Assembly (NCBI GenBank): GCA_035946955.1
Contig: DASYYE010000274.1
Coordinates: 1-46,491 of the forward strand
Reading direction: 5' to 3'
Length of the DNA: 46,491 bases
Origin: DASYYE01 sp035946955
GTDB taxonomy: Bacteria > Actinomycetota > Actinomycetes > Streptosporangiales > Streptosporangiaceae
The notes beneath the pieces are model-generated. The model saw only the letters and a list, made by a program, of their open reading frames with translations. It did not search any database and was not told the DNA's origin. Positions 25,348-33,533 of this stretch are shown here, piece after piece; within the stretch, counting starts at the first letter, position 1; every line of letters begins with the position of its first letter. The position numbers were made by a program, and so were the translations under genes.

Positions 25348-25375
25348 ACCCACGCTGCGCAGAGGGGAGGCATGA

Positions 25376-25795
25376 ATGGCCGCGAAAGCGCGTCATGGCG
25401 CCACCGATCTTCCCGTGCGCCCCGGGGAAGAACCTTGGACCGACGAAGACGTAGCGAGCGTCCGTGCCCAGCTCGAAGCCGAGATCACCGGGCTCAGTGC
25501 CGAGATCAGCCAGGCCGAGTCCGAGATCGCGGAGCGGCTTGGCGACGCGGTCGGCGACGCAGGAGATGACCAGGCCGATGCTGGTGCCAAGACGTTCCAG
25601 CGTGAACACGAACTCGCCCTCACCCAGAACGCCCGGGAACTGCTCGCACAGAGCGAGCGGGCACTCGCGCGGATCGCGGACGGCAGCTTTGGTGTGTGTG
25701 AGTCGTGCGGGGAGCCGATTGGCAAGGCACGCCTGGAGGCGAACCCACGGGCAACTCTGTGCGTGACATGCAAGCAGCGCGAGGAGCGGCGCTGA
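25376..25795 (+). CDS. TraR/DksA-family zinc-finger protein
   Basis: 139 residues from ATG 25376, with GGGGAGG upstream. An N-terminal acidic helical hairpin (about 20-95) leads to a four-Cys zinc finger, CESC-x17-CVTC, near residues 109-132. DksA/TraR proteins insert a coiled coil into the RNA polymerase secondary channel. Short actinobacterial forms beside lspA are conserved but poorly characterised, so a role in transcription is inferred from family only. The tip Asp residues diagnostic of true DksA cannot be placed with confidence. It is the first gene of a tight operon with lspA and rluD. Confidence 0.85.
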   Translation: MAAKARHGATDLPVRPGEEPWTDEDVASVRAQLEAEITGLSAEISQAESEIAERLGDAVGDAGDDQADAGAKTFQREHELALTQNARELLAQSERALARIADGSFGVCESCGEPIGKARLEANPRATLCVTCKQREERR

Positions 25796-26442
25796 CCCCC
25801 CCGGCCGGGGAGCCCGGAGCCGGGCGCCAGGTCCGGGTACTGCTGAGTGTGGCCGTTGCCGTCTACGTCCTTGACCTGGTCTCCAAGGTCATCGTGGTGG
25901 CGACGCTCTCCCATCACCTGCCGGTGCGGCTGCTCGGCGGCCTGCTCACCCTGCGTTTGCTGCGCAACAGCGGCGCGGCCTTCAGCATCGGCACGTCCAT
26001 GACCGTCGTGTTCACCCTGATCGCCGTCGGCGTGATCGGCATGATCTTGCGGGCGTCCCGGCTGCTCCGGAGCAGGCCGTGGGCGATCACCCTGGGCCTG
26101 CTGCTCGGCGGCGCCACGGGCAACCTGACGGACCGGCTGCTGCGCTCACCCGGTGTGTTCCGCGGCGATGTCGTGGACTGGATCGAACTCCCGCACTGGC
26201 CCGTGTTCAACGTGGCGGACTCCGCGATCGTCTGCGGCGGCATCCTCGCCGTGCTCCTCGCGGCGTGGGGCATCCGGATGGACGGGGGCAGGGAAGGGCA
26301 GCCCCGGCAGGAAGATCCCGCTAAGCCACCAACCGAGCCGCCTGCCGGGCCGTCAGTAGACCAGGCGGCCGCGCTCGGGGGCACGCCAGTCCCGGCTCCT
26401 GCCCAGGAGAAGGGGGAGCCAGCGCAGGGCAGCACGGCATGA
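25768..26442 (+). CDS. lspA: Lipoprotein signal peptidase LspA
   Basis: 224 residues if started at ATG 25768, which overlaps the traR-like gene by 28 bp and has no clear ribosome site; the true start is uncertain. Four membrane helices lie between about residues 25 and 165. The catalytic aspartates are Asp122 in GNLTDRLL and Asp151 in FNVADSAIV. LspA cuts the signal peptide from diacylated prolipoproteins in the membrane. About 55 C-terminal residues are a Pro/Gln-rich cytoplasmic tail absent from the shortest homologues. The stop overlaps rluD (ATGA). Confidence 0.9.
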   Translation: MQAARGAALTPPAGEPGAGRQVRVLLSVAVAVYVLDLVSKVIVVATLSHHLPVRLLGGLLTLRLLRNSGAAFSIGTSMTVVFTLIAVGVIGMILRASRLLRSRPWAITLGLLLGGATGNLTDRLLRSPGVFRGDVVDWIELPHWPVFNVADSAIVCGGILAVLLAAWGIRMDGGREGQPRQEDPAKPPTEPPAGPSVDQAAALGGTPVPAPAQEKGEPAQGSTA

Positions 26443-27374
26443 GCGTGCCAGGCCTGCGCCGGGTGCCCGTCCCAGACGGGCTCGACGGCGAGCGCGTCGA
26501 CACCGCGATCGCACGCATGTTCGGTCTCTCCCGGGCCAAAGCCGCTGACCTGGTCATGACCGGCCAGGTTGTCTTGGGAGGCCGGACCGCCGCGAAGTCC
26601 GACCGGGTTCCAGCGGGCGAGTGGCTGGAGGTCACGCTGCCACCTCCGGTGGCCGCGCCGCCGCCACCACGTGAGCCGGTACCTGGCCTGCGCGTGGTCT
26701 ATGAGGACGACGACATCGTCGTGGTCGACAAGCCCGCCGGGGTTGCGGCCCACCCGGCACCGGGCTGGTCCGGCCCCACGGTGCTGGCGGGCCTGCTTGC
26801 TGCCGGCCACACCATCGCCACCTCGGGTGCGGCCGAGCGCCAGGGCATCGTGCACCGGCTCGACGCAAACACCACCGGGCTCATGGTCCTGGCCAAGAGC
26901 GAGCCCGCCTATTCAGCGCTCAAACGCGCGTTCCGTGAGCGGGAGGTGGACAAGAGGTACCACGCCCTCGTCCAAGGCCACCCCGACCCGCTGCGCGGCA
27001 CGGTGGACGCCCCCATCGCCCGCCACCCCAGCGGCGATGGCCGGTTCGCGGTCGTCAACGGTGGCCGCCCCAGCGTGACGCACTACGACACCCTGGAGGC
27101 CTTCCGCGGCGCCAGCCTGGTGGAGCTCATCCTGGAGACCGGGCGCACACACCAGATCCGGGTGCACATGGCCGCGCTCGGGCACCCGTGCGCTGGCGAC
27201 CACCTGTATGGCGCGGACCCCACCCTCGCCCACCGCCTGGACCTGACCAGGCAGTGGCTGCACGCCGTCAGGCTGGGCTTCGCCCACCCCGCCGACGGCC
27301 AGCCGGTGGAGTTCACCAGCGACTACCCAGCCGACCTGGCCCACGCCCTGCAGACCCTCCGCGAGGAAGAGTAG
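26439..27374 (+). CDS. rluD: 23S rRNA pseudouridine synthase, RluD family
   Basis: 311 residues, ATG overlapping the lspA stop. An S4 RNA-binding domain (about 15-70, GERVDTAIARMFGLSRAKA) precedes the RluA-family catalytic domain. The catalytic residue is Asp142 in GIVHRLDANTTGLMVLAK, the HRLDxxTSG motif with Thr for Ser. ETGRTHQIRVHMAALGHP is the second conserved block. It isomerises uridines in 23S rRNA; the exact sites (1911/1915/1917 in true RluD) are assumed from the lspA-rluD gene order. Confidence 0.92.
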   Translation: MSVPGLRRVPVPDGLDGERVDTAIARMFGLSRAKAADLVMTGQVVLGGRTAAKSDRVPAGEWLEVTLPPPVAAPPPPREPVPGLRVVYEDDDIVVVDKPAGVAAHPAPGWSGPTVLAGLLAAGHTIATSGAAERQGIVHRLDANTTGLMVLAKSEPAYSALKRAFREREVDKRYHALVQGHPDPLRGTVDAPIARHPSGDGRFAVVNGGRPSVTHYDTLEAFRGASLVELILETGRTHQIRVHMAALGHPCAGDHLYGADPTLAHRLDLTRQWLHAVRLGFAHPADGQPVEFTSDYPADLAHALQTLREEE

Positions 27375-27448
27375 GGCCCACAGTGCTGCCGGCAGTGCGG
27401 GGCCGCAGGCACGCAACCACAGGCCCAGGAGCACAGGCCCAGAAGTCC

Positions 27449-28408
27449 TCAGGCCGGGACAGCCCTGATGTTCAGCGCAGGCCGCAACCGGCCCGCGGCA
27501 AGGGTGCCGTGGATGGCGCTGATCACGTCTTGCGGCTGGGACCGGATCTGGCTCGGGGTGAAGTGCAGCACAATCAGGCCAAGCGCACTCATGCGGTCGT
27601 GCCTGGCCAAGGTGTGTTCCCAGTCGCGCGGAGACAAGTGCCATGCGCGCGACTCGGCTTCGGCAGCCACCCCCGCATCAGGCCACCAGCAGTCCGGCGC
27701 CGCCACGAACTCTTTCCCCGCGAACAACCGCGCGTTGAACATCGGCATCGGCAGCCGGGCACCGATGATCAGGTCACGCAGTTCCCCCTCAGTGGTGGAC
27801 CGCACCCCATCCGCCACCTCCGCAACCACCCGGCGCAGCCGAGCCGAGCCCTGAATGGGCCCGCCAGCCAGTTCCTCAGCCAGCCGTGGCACCGGGCACC
27901 TGCCCTCCTGAACCGCTCCAGCCACGACAGCTCGGGCATCACCCAGGCTTGCCAGGCCGCGGGCCGCGTCAGCTACGGCGCGCGGCGCCAGCGCGAACCT
28001 GACCTCCCCGTCGAGGCATACTCGCCCCGGCAGCCGCGTCGTGCGGTGGACTCGCACAAACCCAGAGTCCTGCCTTCGATGGGCCGCAGGGATAAGGACA
28101 TCCACGGCACTGGTCGAAGGAGCTGACTTGATGCCGTGACGCCGCATGGCCGCAAACCCCGTGATCATGGAAAGAGGGCCGGCGTAGAGCAGCGCGGCCA
28201 TGTCTCGCTGGTCGGCGGAGACAGCGCCGCCATGGACCAGGTAGACGCCTGGGACCAGCGTCTGCCACGGTCCGCCTGCCCTGGCCCGGTATTTGAGCAG
28301 GTGGTACGGCATGCCGCAGGCGCGGGCCTGGCCAAGTGCCACGACCCCGTGCTGCTTTTGCAGCAGGGCTGCCAGCCCCTCCCGGTCGAACTCTGCACTC
28401 CTCGGCAT
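27449..28408 (-). CDS. AbiEi-like protein: winged-helix plus PD-(D/E)XK-like domain, no toxin partner
   Basis: 319 residues. Residues about 5-60 look like the winged-helix N-terminus of AbiEi-type regulators (GVVALGQARACGMPYHLLKYR, then LVPGVYLVHG). Residues 80-200 match the middle region of such proteins. The C-terminal part (about 210-305) resembles the DUF559/Vsr-like nuclease fold: WWPDAGVAAEAESRAWH supplies Asp244 and the Glu250-x-Glu252 pair, and LGLIVLHFTPSQI is the following strand. No AbiEii-type nucleotidyltransferase gene lies next to it, so a toxin-antitoxin role is not supported. Three tandem palindromes lie 108-166 bp upstream and could be its own binding sites. It is convergent with rluD. 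Confidence 0.75.
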   Translation of the reverse strand: MPRSAEFDREGLAALLQKQHGVVALGQARACGMPYHLLKYRARAGGPWQTLVPGVYLVHGGAVSADQRDMAALLYAGPLSMITGFAAMRRHGIKSAPSTSAVDVLIPAAHRRQDSGFVRVHRTTRLPGRVCLDGEVRFALAPRAVADAARGLASLGDARAVVAGAVQEGRCPVPRLAEELAGGPIQGSARLRRVVAEVADGVRSTTEGELRDLIIGARLPMPMFNARLFAGKEFVAAPDCWWPDAGVAAEAESRAWHLSPRDWEHTLARHDRMSALGLIVLHFTPSQIRSQPQDVISAIHGTLAAGRLRPALNIRAVPA

Positions 28409-28515
28409 GGGAACAGCCTGTCAGCAGCTAGCGACAGTTCTGGGCCACAGGCACTTCTCGCGATGGTGGCGCCGCCCCACGGCGGCCCGAATGGTCAGCG
28501 GCTGAGTCATCGGGC

Positions 28516-28574
28516 GCGCATCGATGTACCGATGGCGCATCGATGTACCGATGGCGCGCATCGATGTACCGATA
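28516..28574. repeat. Three tandem palindromic repeats (possible operator)
   Basis: Units GCGCATCGATGTACCGATG begin at 28516 and 28535 (identical, abutting); a third copy, GCGCATCGATGTACCGAT, begins at 28556 after a 2-bp insertion. Each contains CATCG-ATGTAC-CGATG, an inverted repeat, so units are spaced 19 and 21 bp apart, about two helical turns. The position is between the divergent AbiEi-like gene and dnaE in a 527-bp gap. A degenerate CATCGAT copy follows near 28600. Confidence 0.75.
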
Positions 28575-28628
28575 TGGAGAAAAGTTTGTCCGTGAGGCGC
28601 CATCGATCATGGGGCGGCCCGGACGAAG

Positions 28629-28642
28629 TGCTGATAACAGCA
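28629..28642. promoter_or_regulatory. Inverted repeat TGCTG-ATAA-CAGCA, copy 1
   Basis: TGCTGATAACAGCA has 5-bp arms around ATAA. The identical 14-mer occurs again at 39088-39101. AT-rich for this genome. It may be a regulator site. Confidence 0.3.
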
Positions 28643-28784
28643 ACAAGATGCCTGGCGCAGGGGCGGGGCGTTGGTACAGCGGGGGGTTGTGTCACGTATT
28701 GTCATGTGTAGGTCACTTATCGTGCGTTCTGGAGAGCTTGGGGTGCGCCGGAGCGTCGTTCGCGATGTGGTGTCTCGATTCCGT

Positions 28785-28790
28785 TAGGCT
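28785..28790 (+). promoter_or_regulatory. Candidate dnaE -10 element
   Basis: TAGGCT matches the actinobacterial TANNNT -10 and would start a transcript near 28797 with a leader of about 140 nt. No good -35 is visible. Confidence 0.3.
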
Positions 28791-28935
28791 CGTTGCGCCG
28801 GATCGGTACACCTGCCTGGAGCGCGTTTCCGGCACGGTCGCGACCCCCGGCGGGGCACCGGTCACCTTCCCCCGGCCCTGGTCCATGCACGCCCGCAAGG
28901 GCGTGCCAGCGCATGCCTGAAGGAGGCGGTTCTTC

Positions 28936-31900
28936 GTGACGGCGGCGGGGAACAGGGCAGATCGCTCGTTCGCGCACCTCCACGTGCACACCGAGTACTC
29001 CATGCTCGACGGCGCGGCCCGGCTCAAGGACATCTTCGCCGCCTGCCAGGCCGAGGGCATGCCCGCCATCGCCATCACCGACCATGGCAACCTCTACGGG
29101 GCCTACGACTTCTGGCGCCAGGCCACCGCGGCGGGCATCAAGCCCATCATCGGCACCGAGGCATATCTCGCCCCGGAGCACCGCAGGTTCCGCCAGCCGG
29201 TCCGGTGGGGCACCCCGGCCCAAAAGGACGACGACGTGTCCGGTGGTGGGGCCTACACCCACATGACGATATGGGCGGAGACCACCGAGGGCATGCACAA
29301 CCTCTTCCGCCTGTCCTCCCGGGCGTCGGTGGAGGGGTTCTTCCGCAAGCCCCGCATGGACCGTGAACTGCTCGCCGCGCATGCCACCGGGCTCATCGCC
29401 ACCACCGGCTGCCCGTCCGGGGAGGTGCAGACCAGGCTCAGGCTCGGTCAGTACGACCTGGCCCTCAAGGCCGCCGCCGACTACCGCGACATCTTCGGGG
29501 CCGGCAACTTCTTCATCGAGATCATGGACCACGGCCTGGACCTTGAACGGCGTGTCCGCGACGGCTTGCGCCGCATCGCCCGCGAGCTGTCCCTGCCGTT
29601 CGTGGCCACCAATGACTCGCACTACAGCCGCCCGGACGACGCCAAGTCGCACGAGGTGCTGCTGTGCGTGCAGACCGCGTCCAATCTCGCCGACCCCGGC
29701 CGGTTCCGCTTCGAGGGCACCGGCTACTACGTGAAGAGCCCGGCCGAGATGCGGGCGGTGGCCACCGACGAGGAGTGGCAGGAGGGCTGCGACTCCACCC
29801 TGCTGATCGCGGAGCGGGCGGACGTCACCTTCACGCCGCGCAACCTCATGCCGGTGTTCGACACCCCGGCCGGTGAGACCGACGAGAGTTGGCTGCGCAA
29901 GGAAGTCTGGCGCGGCATGGACCGCCGCTACCCGGACGGCTACGACGAGCGGCGCCGGCAGCAGACCGAATACGAGATGGGCATCATCGTCCAGATGGGG
30001 TTCTCCTCGTACTTCCTGGTCGTGGCCGACTTCATCATGTGGGCCAAGCGGAACGGGATCCGCGTCGGACCGGGCCGGGGCTCGGCCGCGGGCTGCATCG
30101 TGTCCTACGCGCTGGGCATCACCGACCTCGACCCACTGGCCCACGGCCTGGTGTTCGAGCGGTTCCTCAACCCCGAACGCGTCTCCATGCCCGACATCGA
30201 CATCGACTTCGACGAACGTCGGCGGGGTGACGTGATCCGCTACGTCACCGAGAAGTACGGCGAGGACCACGTCGCCCAGATCATCACCTACGGCACCATC
30301 AAGGCCAAGGCGGCGATCAAGGACTCCGCCCGGGTGCTCGGCTTCCCCTACTCACTCGGTGACCGCATCACCAAGGCGTTCCCGCCGGCCGTGATGGGCA
30401 AGGACATCCCGCTGTCCGGGATCTTCGACGAGAAGCACCCACGCCACAGCGAGGCCGGCGAGATCCGGGCCCTCTACGAGGCCGAGGCCGAGGTACGCCA
30501 GGTCATCGACACCGCGCGCGGGCTGGAGGGCCTGATCCGCCAGGCCGGAGTCCACGCTGCCGGGGTGATCATGAGCAGCGAGCCGATCACCGACCACATC
30601 CCGGTGTGGAAGCGGGACGACGGCGCGGTCATCACCCAGTTCGACTACCCGGCCTGTGAGAACCTCGGCCTGCTCAAGATGGACTTCCTGGGCCTGCGCA
30701 ACCTCACGGTGCTGGACGACGCGCTGGTCGGGATCAAGGCCAACCGCGGCACCGACGTCGAGCTCGAGAGCCTGCCACTGGACGACCAGCCCACCTACGA
30801 CCTGCTGGGACGCGGCGACACACTGGGCATCTTCCAGTTCGACGGTGGCCCGATGCGGGCACTGCTGCGCAGCATGCGGCCGGACAACTTCGAGGACATC
30901 TCAGCGGTGGGCGCGCTCTACCGGCCCGGCCCGATGGGTGCCAACGCCCACAACGAGTACGCCGACCGCAAGAACAACCGCAAGCCGGTCGTGCCCATCC
31001 ACCCCGAGCTCGCCGAGGCGCTGGCCGACACCCTGGGCGACACCTACGGGCTGATCGTCTACCAGGAACAGGTCATGGCGATCGCCCAGAAACTGGCCGG
31101 CTACTCGCCCGGCAAAGCGGACCTGCTGCGCCGCGCCATGGGCAAGAAGAAGAAAGAGATCCTCGACAAGGAGTTCGAGCCTTTCGCGGGCGGCATGAAA
31201 GCCAATGGCTACTCGCAGGCCGCGATCAAGACGTTGTGGGACATCCTGGTCCCGTTCTCCGACTACGCCTTCAACAAGGCACACAGTGCCGCCTATGGCG
31301 TGGTCTCCTACTGGACGGCATACCTCAAAGCCAACTACCCGCAGGAGTACATGGCAGCCCTGCTCACCTCGGTCAAAGACGACAAGGACAAGAGCGCCCT
31401 GTACCTGGCCGAGTGCCGCCGGATGGGCATCACAGTGCTGCCACCGGACGTCAATGCCTCGGCAGCGACCTTCACCCCGGTGGGCGACGACATCAGGTTC
31501 GGGCTCGCCGCGGTCCGCAATGTCGGCGGCAACGTGGTCGACGCGGTCGTGACGGCACGCTCGTCGGCCGGTGCGTTCACCAGCTTCGCCGACTTCCTGC
31601 GCAAGGTGCCCGCCCAGGTATGCAACAAGCGGGTCATCGAGTCCCTGATCAAGGCCGGGGCGTTCGACTCGCTCGGTCACCCGCGCAAGGGCCTGGTCAT
31701 GATCCACGAGCAGGCCATCGACACCGTGATCGATGTCAAGCGCAACGAGGCGATGGGCCAGGACTCCCTCTTCGGCGGAGAGTCCGAGGCGCAGGACATC
31801 TTCGAGGTGCCCGTGCCCGACGGTGAGTGGGAGAAGTCCACCCTGCTCGGCTTCGAGCGGGAGATGCTCGGCCTGTACGTGTCCGACCACCCACTGCTCG

Positions 31901-32508
31901 GGGTCGAGCACGTCCTCGCCGCCGCCACCGACTGCTCGATCGCCCAGTTGCAGGGTTCTGCCGCCGAGGAGCCTGAACGAAACGGCAACGGTAACGGCCG
32001 TGGTGGCGGGCGGGATGGGCAGCCCGTCGTCACCGTGGCGGGCATCTTGTCCACCGTCATACGCAAGGTCACCCGGGACGGCAACCCCTGGGCAGCGGCC
32101 ACGCTGGAAGACCTCGAAGGCGCGATCGAGGTGATGTTCTTCCCCAAGACCTACGCGGAGTGCGCCACCCAGCTCGCCGACGGCGCGATCGTGACCGTGA
32201 AGGGGCGCCTCGACCGGCGCGAGGACTCACCCAAGCTGATAGCGATGGAGGTGGGCGTCCCCGACCTGTCGGTGGCGGAATCCGGCCCTTTTGTGGTGTC
32301 GATGCCGGTCCAGCGGTGCGTGGCACCGGTGGTGGACCGCCTCCAGGAGGTTCTGCGGAGCCACCCCGGCTTGTCTGAGGTGCATCTGCGGCTGGCCAAT
32401 GGGAAACGGACGACCGTGGTGCGGCTGGACGACAAGCTGCGGGTCAAGCCCTCAGCTGCGCTGCTGGCGGACCTCAAGCAGTTGCTTGGGCCTGCTTGCA
32501 TGGGGTGA
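28936..32508 (+). CDS. dnaE: DNA polymerase III alpha subunit
   Basis: 1190 residues from GTG 28936, with AAGGAGG upstream. The main replicative polymerase. Order: PHP domain (HLHVHTEYSMLDGAARL onward, with HGNLYG and ATTGCPSGEV), palm with Asp420 and Asp422 in PDIDIDFDE and Asp583 in KMDFLGL as the catalytic triad, fingers with YRPGPMG and the KAHSAAYG motif, beta-binding region, then an OB domain (about 1030-1110) and the C-terminal tau-binding part. A Gly/Asn-rich insertion (near residue 1015-1030) precedes the OB domain. Size and the intact palm indicate DnaE1, not the error-prone DnaE2. Confidence 0.97.
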   Translation: MTAAGNRADRSFAHLHVHTEYSMLDGAARLKDIFAACQAEGMPAIAITDHGNLYGAYDFWRQATAAGIKPIIGTEAYLAPEHRRFRQPVRWGTPAQKDDDVSGGGAYTHMTIWAETTEGMHNLFRLSSRASVEGFFRKPRMDRELLAAHATGLIATTGCPSGEVQTRLRLGQYDLALKAAADYRDIFGAGNFFIEIMDHGLDLERRVRDGLRRIARELSLPFVATNDSHYSRPDDAKSHEVLLCVQTASNLADPGRFRFEGTGYYVKSPAEMRAVATDEEWQEGCDSTLLIAERADVTFTPRNLMPVFDTPAGETDESWLRKEVWRGMDRRYPDGYDERRRQQTEYEMGIIVQMGFSSYFLVVADFIMWAKRNGIRVGPGRGSAAGCIVSYALGITDLDPLAHGLVFERFLNPERVSMPDIDIDFDERRRGDVIRYVTEKYGEDHVAQIITYGTIKAKAAIKDSARVLGFPYSLGDRITKAFPPAVMGKDIPLSGIFDEKHPRHSEAGEIRALYEAEAEVRQVIDTARGLEGLIRQAGVHAAGVIMSSEPITDHIPVWKRDDGAVITQFDYPACENLGLLKMDFLGLRNLTVLDDALVGIKANRGTDVELESLPLDDQPTYDLLGRGDTLGIFQFDGGPMRALLRSMRPDNFEDISAVGALYRPGPMGANAHNEYADRKNNRKPVVPIHPELAEALADTLGDTYGLIVYQEQVMAIAQKLAGYSPGKADLLRRAMGKKKKEILDKEFEPFAGGMKANGYSQAAIKTLWDILVPFSDYAFNKAHSAAYGVVSYWTAYLKANYPQEYMAALLTSVKDDKDKSALYLAECRRMGITVLPPDVNASAATFTPVGDDIRFGLAAVRNVGGNVVDAVVTARSSAGAFTSFADFLRKVPAQVCNKRVIESLIKAGAFDSLGHPRKGLVMIHEQAIDTVIDVKRNEAMGQDSLFGGESEAQDIFEVPVPDGEWEKSTLLGFEREMLGLYVSDHPLLGVEHVLAAATDCSIAQLQGSAAEEPERNGNGNGRGGGRDGQPVVTVAGILSTVIRKVTRDGNPWAAATLEDLEGAIEVMFFPKTYAECATQLADGAIVTVKGRLDRREDSPKLIAMEVGVPDLSVAESGPFVVSMPVQRCVAPVVDRLQEVLRSHPGLSEVHLRLANGKRTTVVRLDDKLRVKPSAALLADLKQLLGPACMG

Positions 32509-32511
32509 CCT

Positions 32512-32590
32512 GGTGGGAGCGGCAGTGCCGCACTGAATCTGACCGCAGTGCTTTACGCAACGCGGTCAGCTTCGGCACGGCACCGCCACC
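32512..32590. terminator. Nested hairpin between convergent dnaE and ABC permease
   Basis: From inside out: CTGACCGC (32539-32546) pairs with GCGGTCAG (32562-32569), GTGCCG (32525-32530) with CGGCAC (32573-32578), and GGTGG (32512-32516) with CCACC (32586-32590). A local CAGTG-CCG-CACTG hairpin at 32523-32535 competes with it. The position between two convergent stops suits a bidirectional terminator. Confidence 0.6.
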
Positions 32591-32627
32591 TGACTCGCCT
32601 CGCCTCGCCCCCTGAAGCAACTACCTG

Positions 32628-33533
32628 CTAGGCGTCGCGGCGGTAGAACAGGTAGCCGCCGATGATCAGGAGCAGGGCGCTCCAGCCGCAGAAGACGTCG
32701 AAGCCTTGCCACGCGGAGAGCAGCTGGCCGGAGGTGGTCTTGTCGTTGGTGATCAGCACGCCAGCGACCGTGGGCATGTAGGCGTGAGTGTGGGCGCCCC
32801 AGTTGGACGGCAGCAGGTTGGTCAGCGGGAAGATCACCAGGACCAGGCCGATGACAGTGGCGATGGCGCCCGCGGTGTGGCGGATCAGGGAGCCGATGGC
32901 CAGGGCGAACAGGCTCAGGACCGTCAGGTAGAGGCCCGAACCTATGACCGCCCGGGTGACATTGGGCTGGCTCAGCGACACAGTGATCCGGCCGTTGCGG
33001 ATCTGGGGGTTGTGCGCGAGCACGGCGTTGAAGACCGGGTTGGCGCTGGCGAGGTCGCGGGTGTGCGCGATGGCCGCGCCGAGGAAGAAATCGCAGAACG
33101 AAACCGCCTCGGCGATGACGAAGACCAGCGCCGCGAAGACCACAGCCTTGGCGACCAGGATCGGGATTCGCTTGGGCACGCTGAGCACGGAGGCCCGGAT
33201 CGTGCCGGATGAGTACTCACTGGTGATCACCAGCACACCGAGCACGCAGATGGCGAGCTGACCGAGACCGAACCCGGTGCCGAGTATGAAGTTGACCGGG
33301 TCGTTGATGAGGCCGGTTGCGCCGGACCCGTGCTGGCCGACGCTCAGGTTCTTGACGACCAGCCACGTGAGCAGTGCGGTGAGGCCGATGGACACGCCGA
33401 TGAAGATGATCAGGGTCCAGAGCGTAGAGCGGACGGAGCGGATCTTTGTCCACTCCGCCTTCAGCAGGTTGGTGAACCTGGGCTTGTGGGTTACCTGGCC
33501 TGCCGCGTGCGTACCTGGTGCCACGGTAGTCAC
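32628..33533 (-). CDS. ABC-2 type transporter permease
   Basis: 301 residues, GTG start overlapping the ATPase stop (GTGA). After a short cytoplasmic tail with LLKAEWTKIRSVRSTLWTL, typical of ABC-2 permeases, there are six membrane helices, the last being LLLIIGGYLFYRRDA. An extracellular loop follows the first helix pair. It pairs with the ATPase encoded just upstream to form an exporter whose substrate cannot be told from sequence. The two genes form an operon divergent from the membrane protein at 34684. Confidence 0.88.
   Translation of the reverse strand: MTTVAPGTHAAGQVTHKPRFTNLLKAEWTKIRSVRSTLWTLIIFIGVSIGLTALLTWLVVKNLSVGQHGSGATGLINDPVNFILGTGFGLGQLAICVLGVLVITSEYSSGTIRASVLSVPKRIPILVAKAVVFAALVFVIAEAVSFCDFFLGAAIAHTRDLASANPVFNAVLAHNPQIRNGRITVSLSQPNVTRAVIGSGLYLTVLSLFALAIGSLIRHTAGAIATVIGLVLVIFPLTNLLPSNWGAHTHAYMPTVAGVLITNDKTTSGQLLSAWQGFDVFCGWSALLLIIGGYLFYRRDA

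Noticed and set aside
25792..25794. CTG start for lspA after GAGGAG
   Set aside because: CTG starts are rare. ATG 25768 is preferred although its ribosome site is poor; the question stays open in the lspA entry.
27375..27448. Terminator between rluD and the AbiEi-like gene
   Set aside because: Only a loopless CTGCCGGCAG palindrome and a short direct repeat are visible; not enough to call.
27449..28408. Complete AbiE toxin-antitoxin system
   Set aside because: No AbiEii nucleotidyltransferase gene lies on either side; the neighbours are rluD and dnaE.
28516..28574. Three direct repeats as a mini CRISPR array
   Set aside because: Units abut or are 2 bp apart with no spacers, and no cas genes are present.
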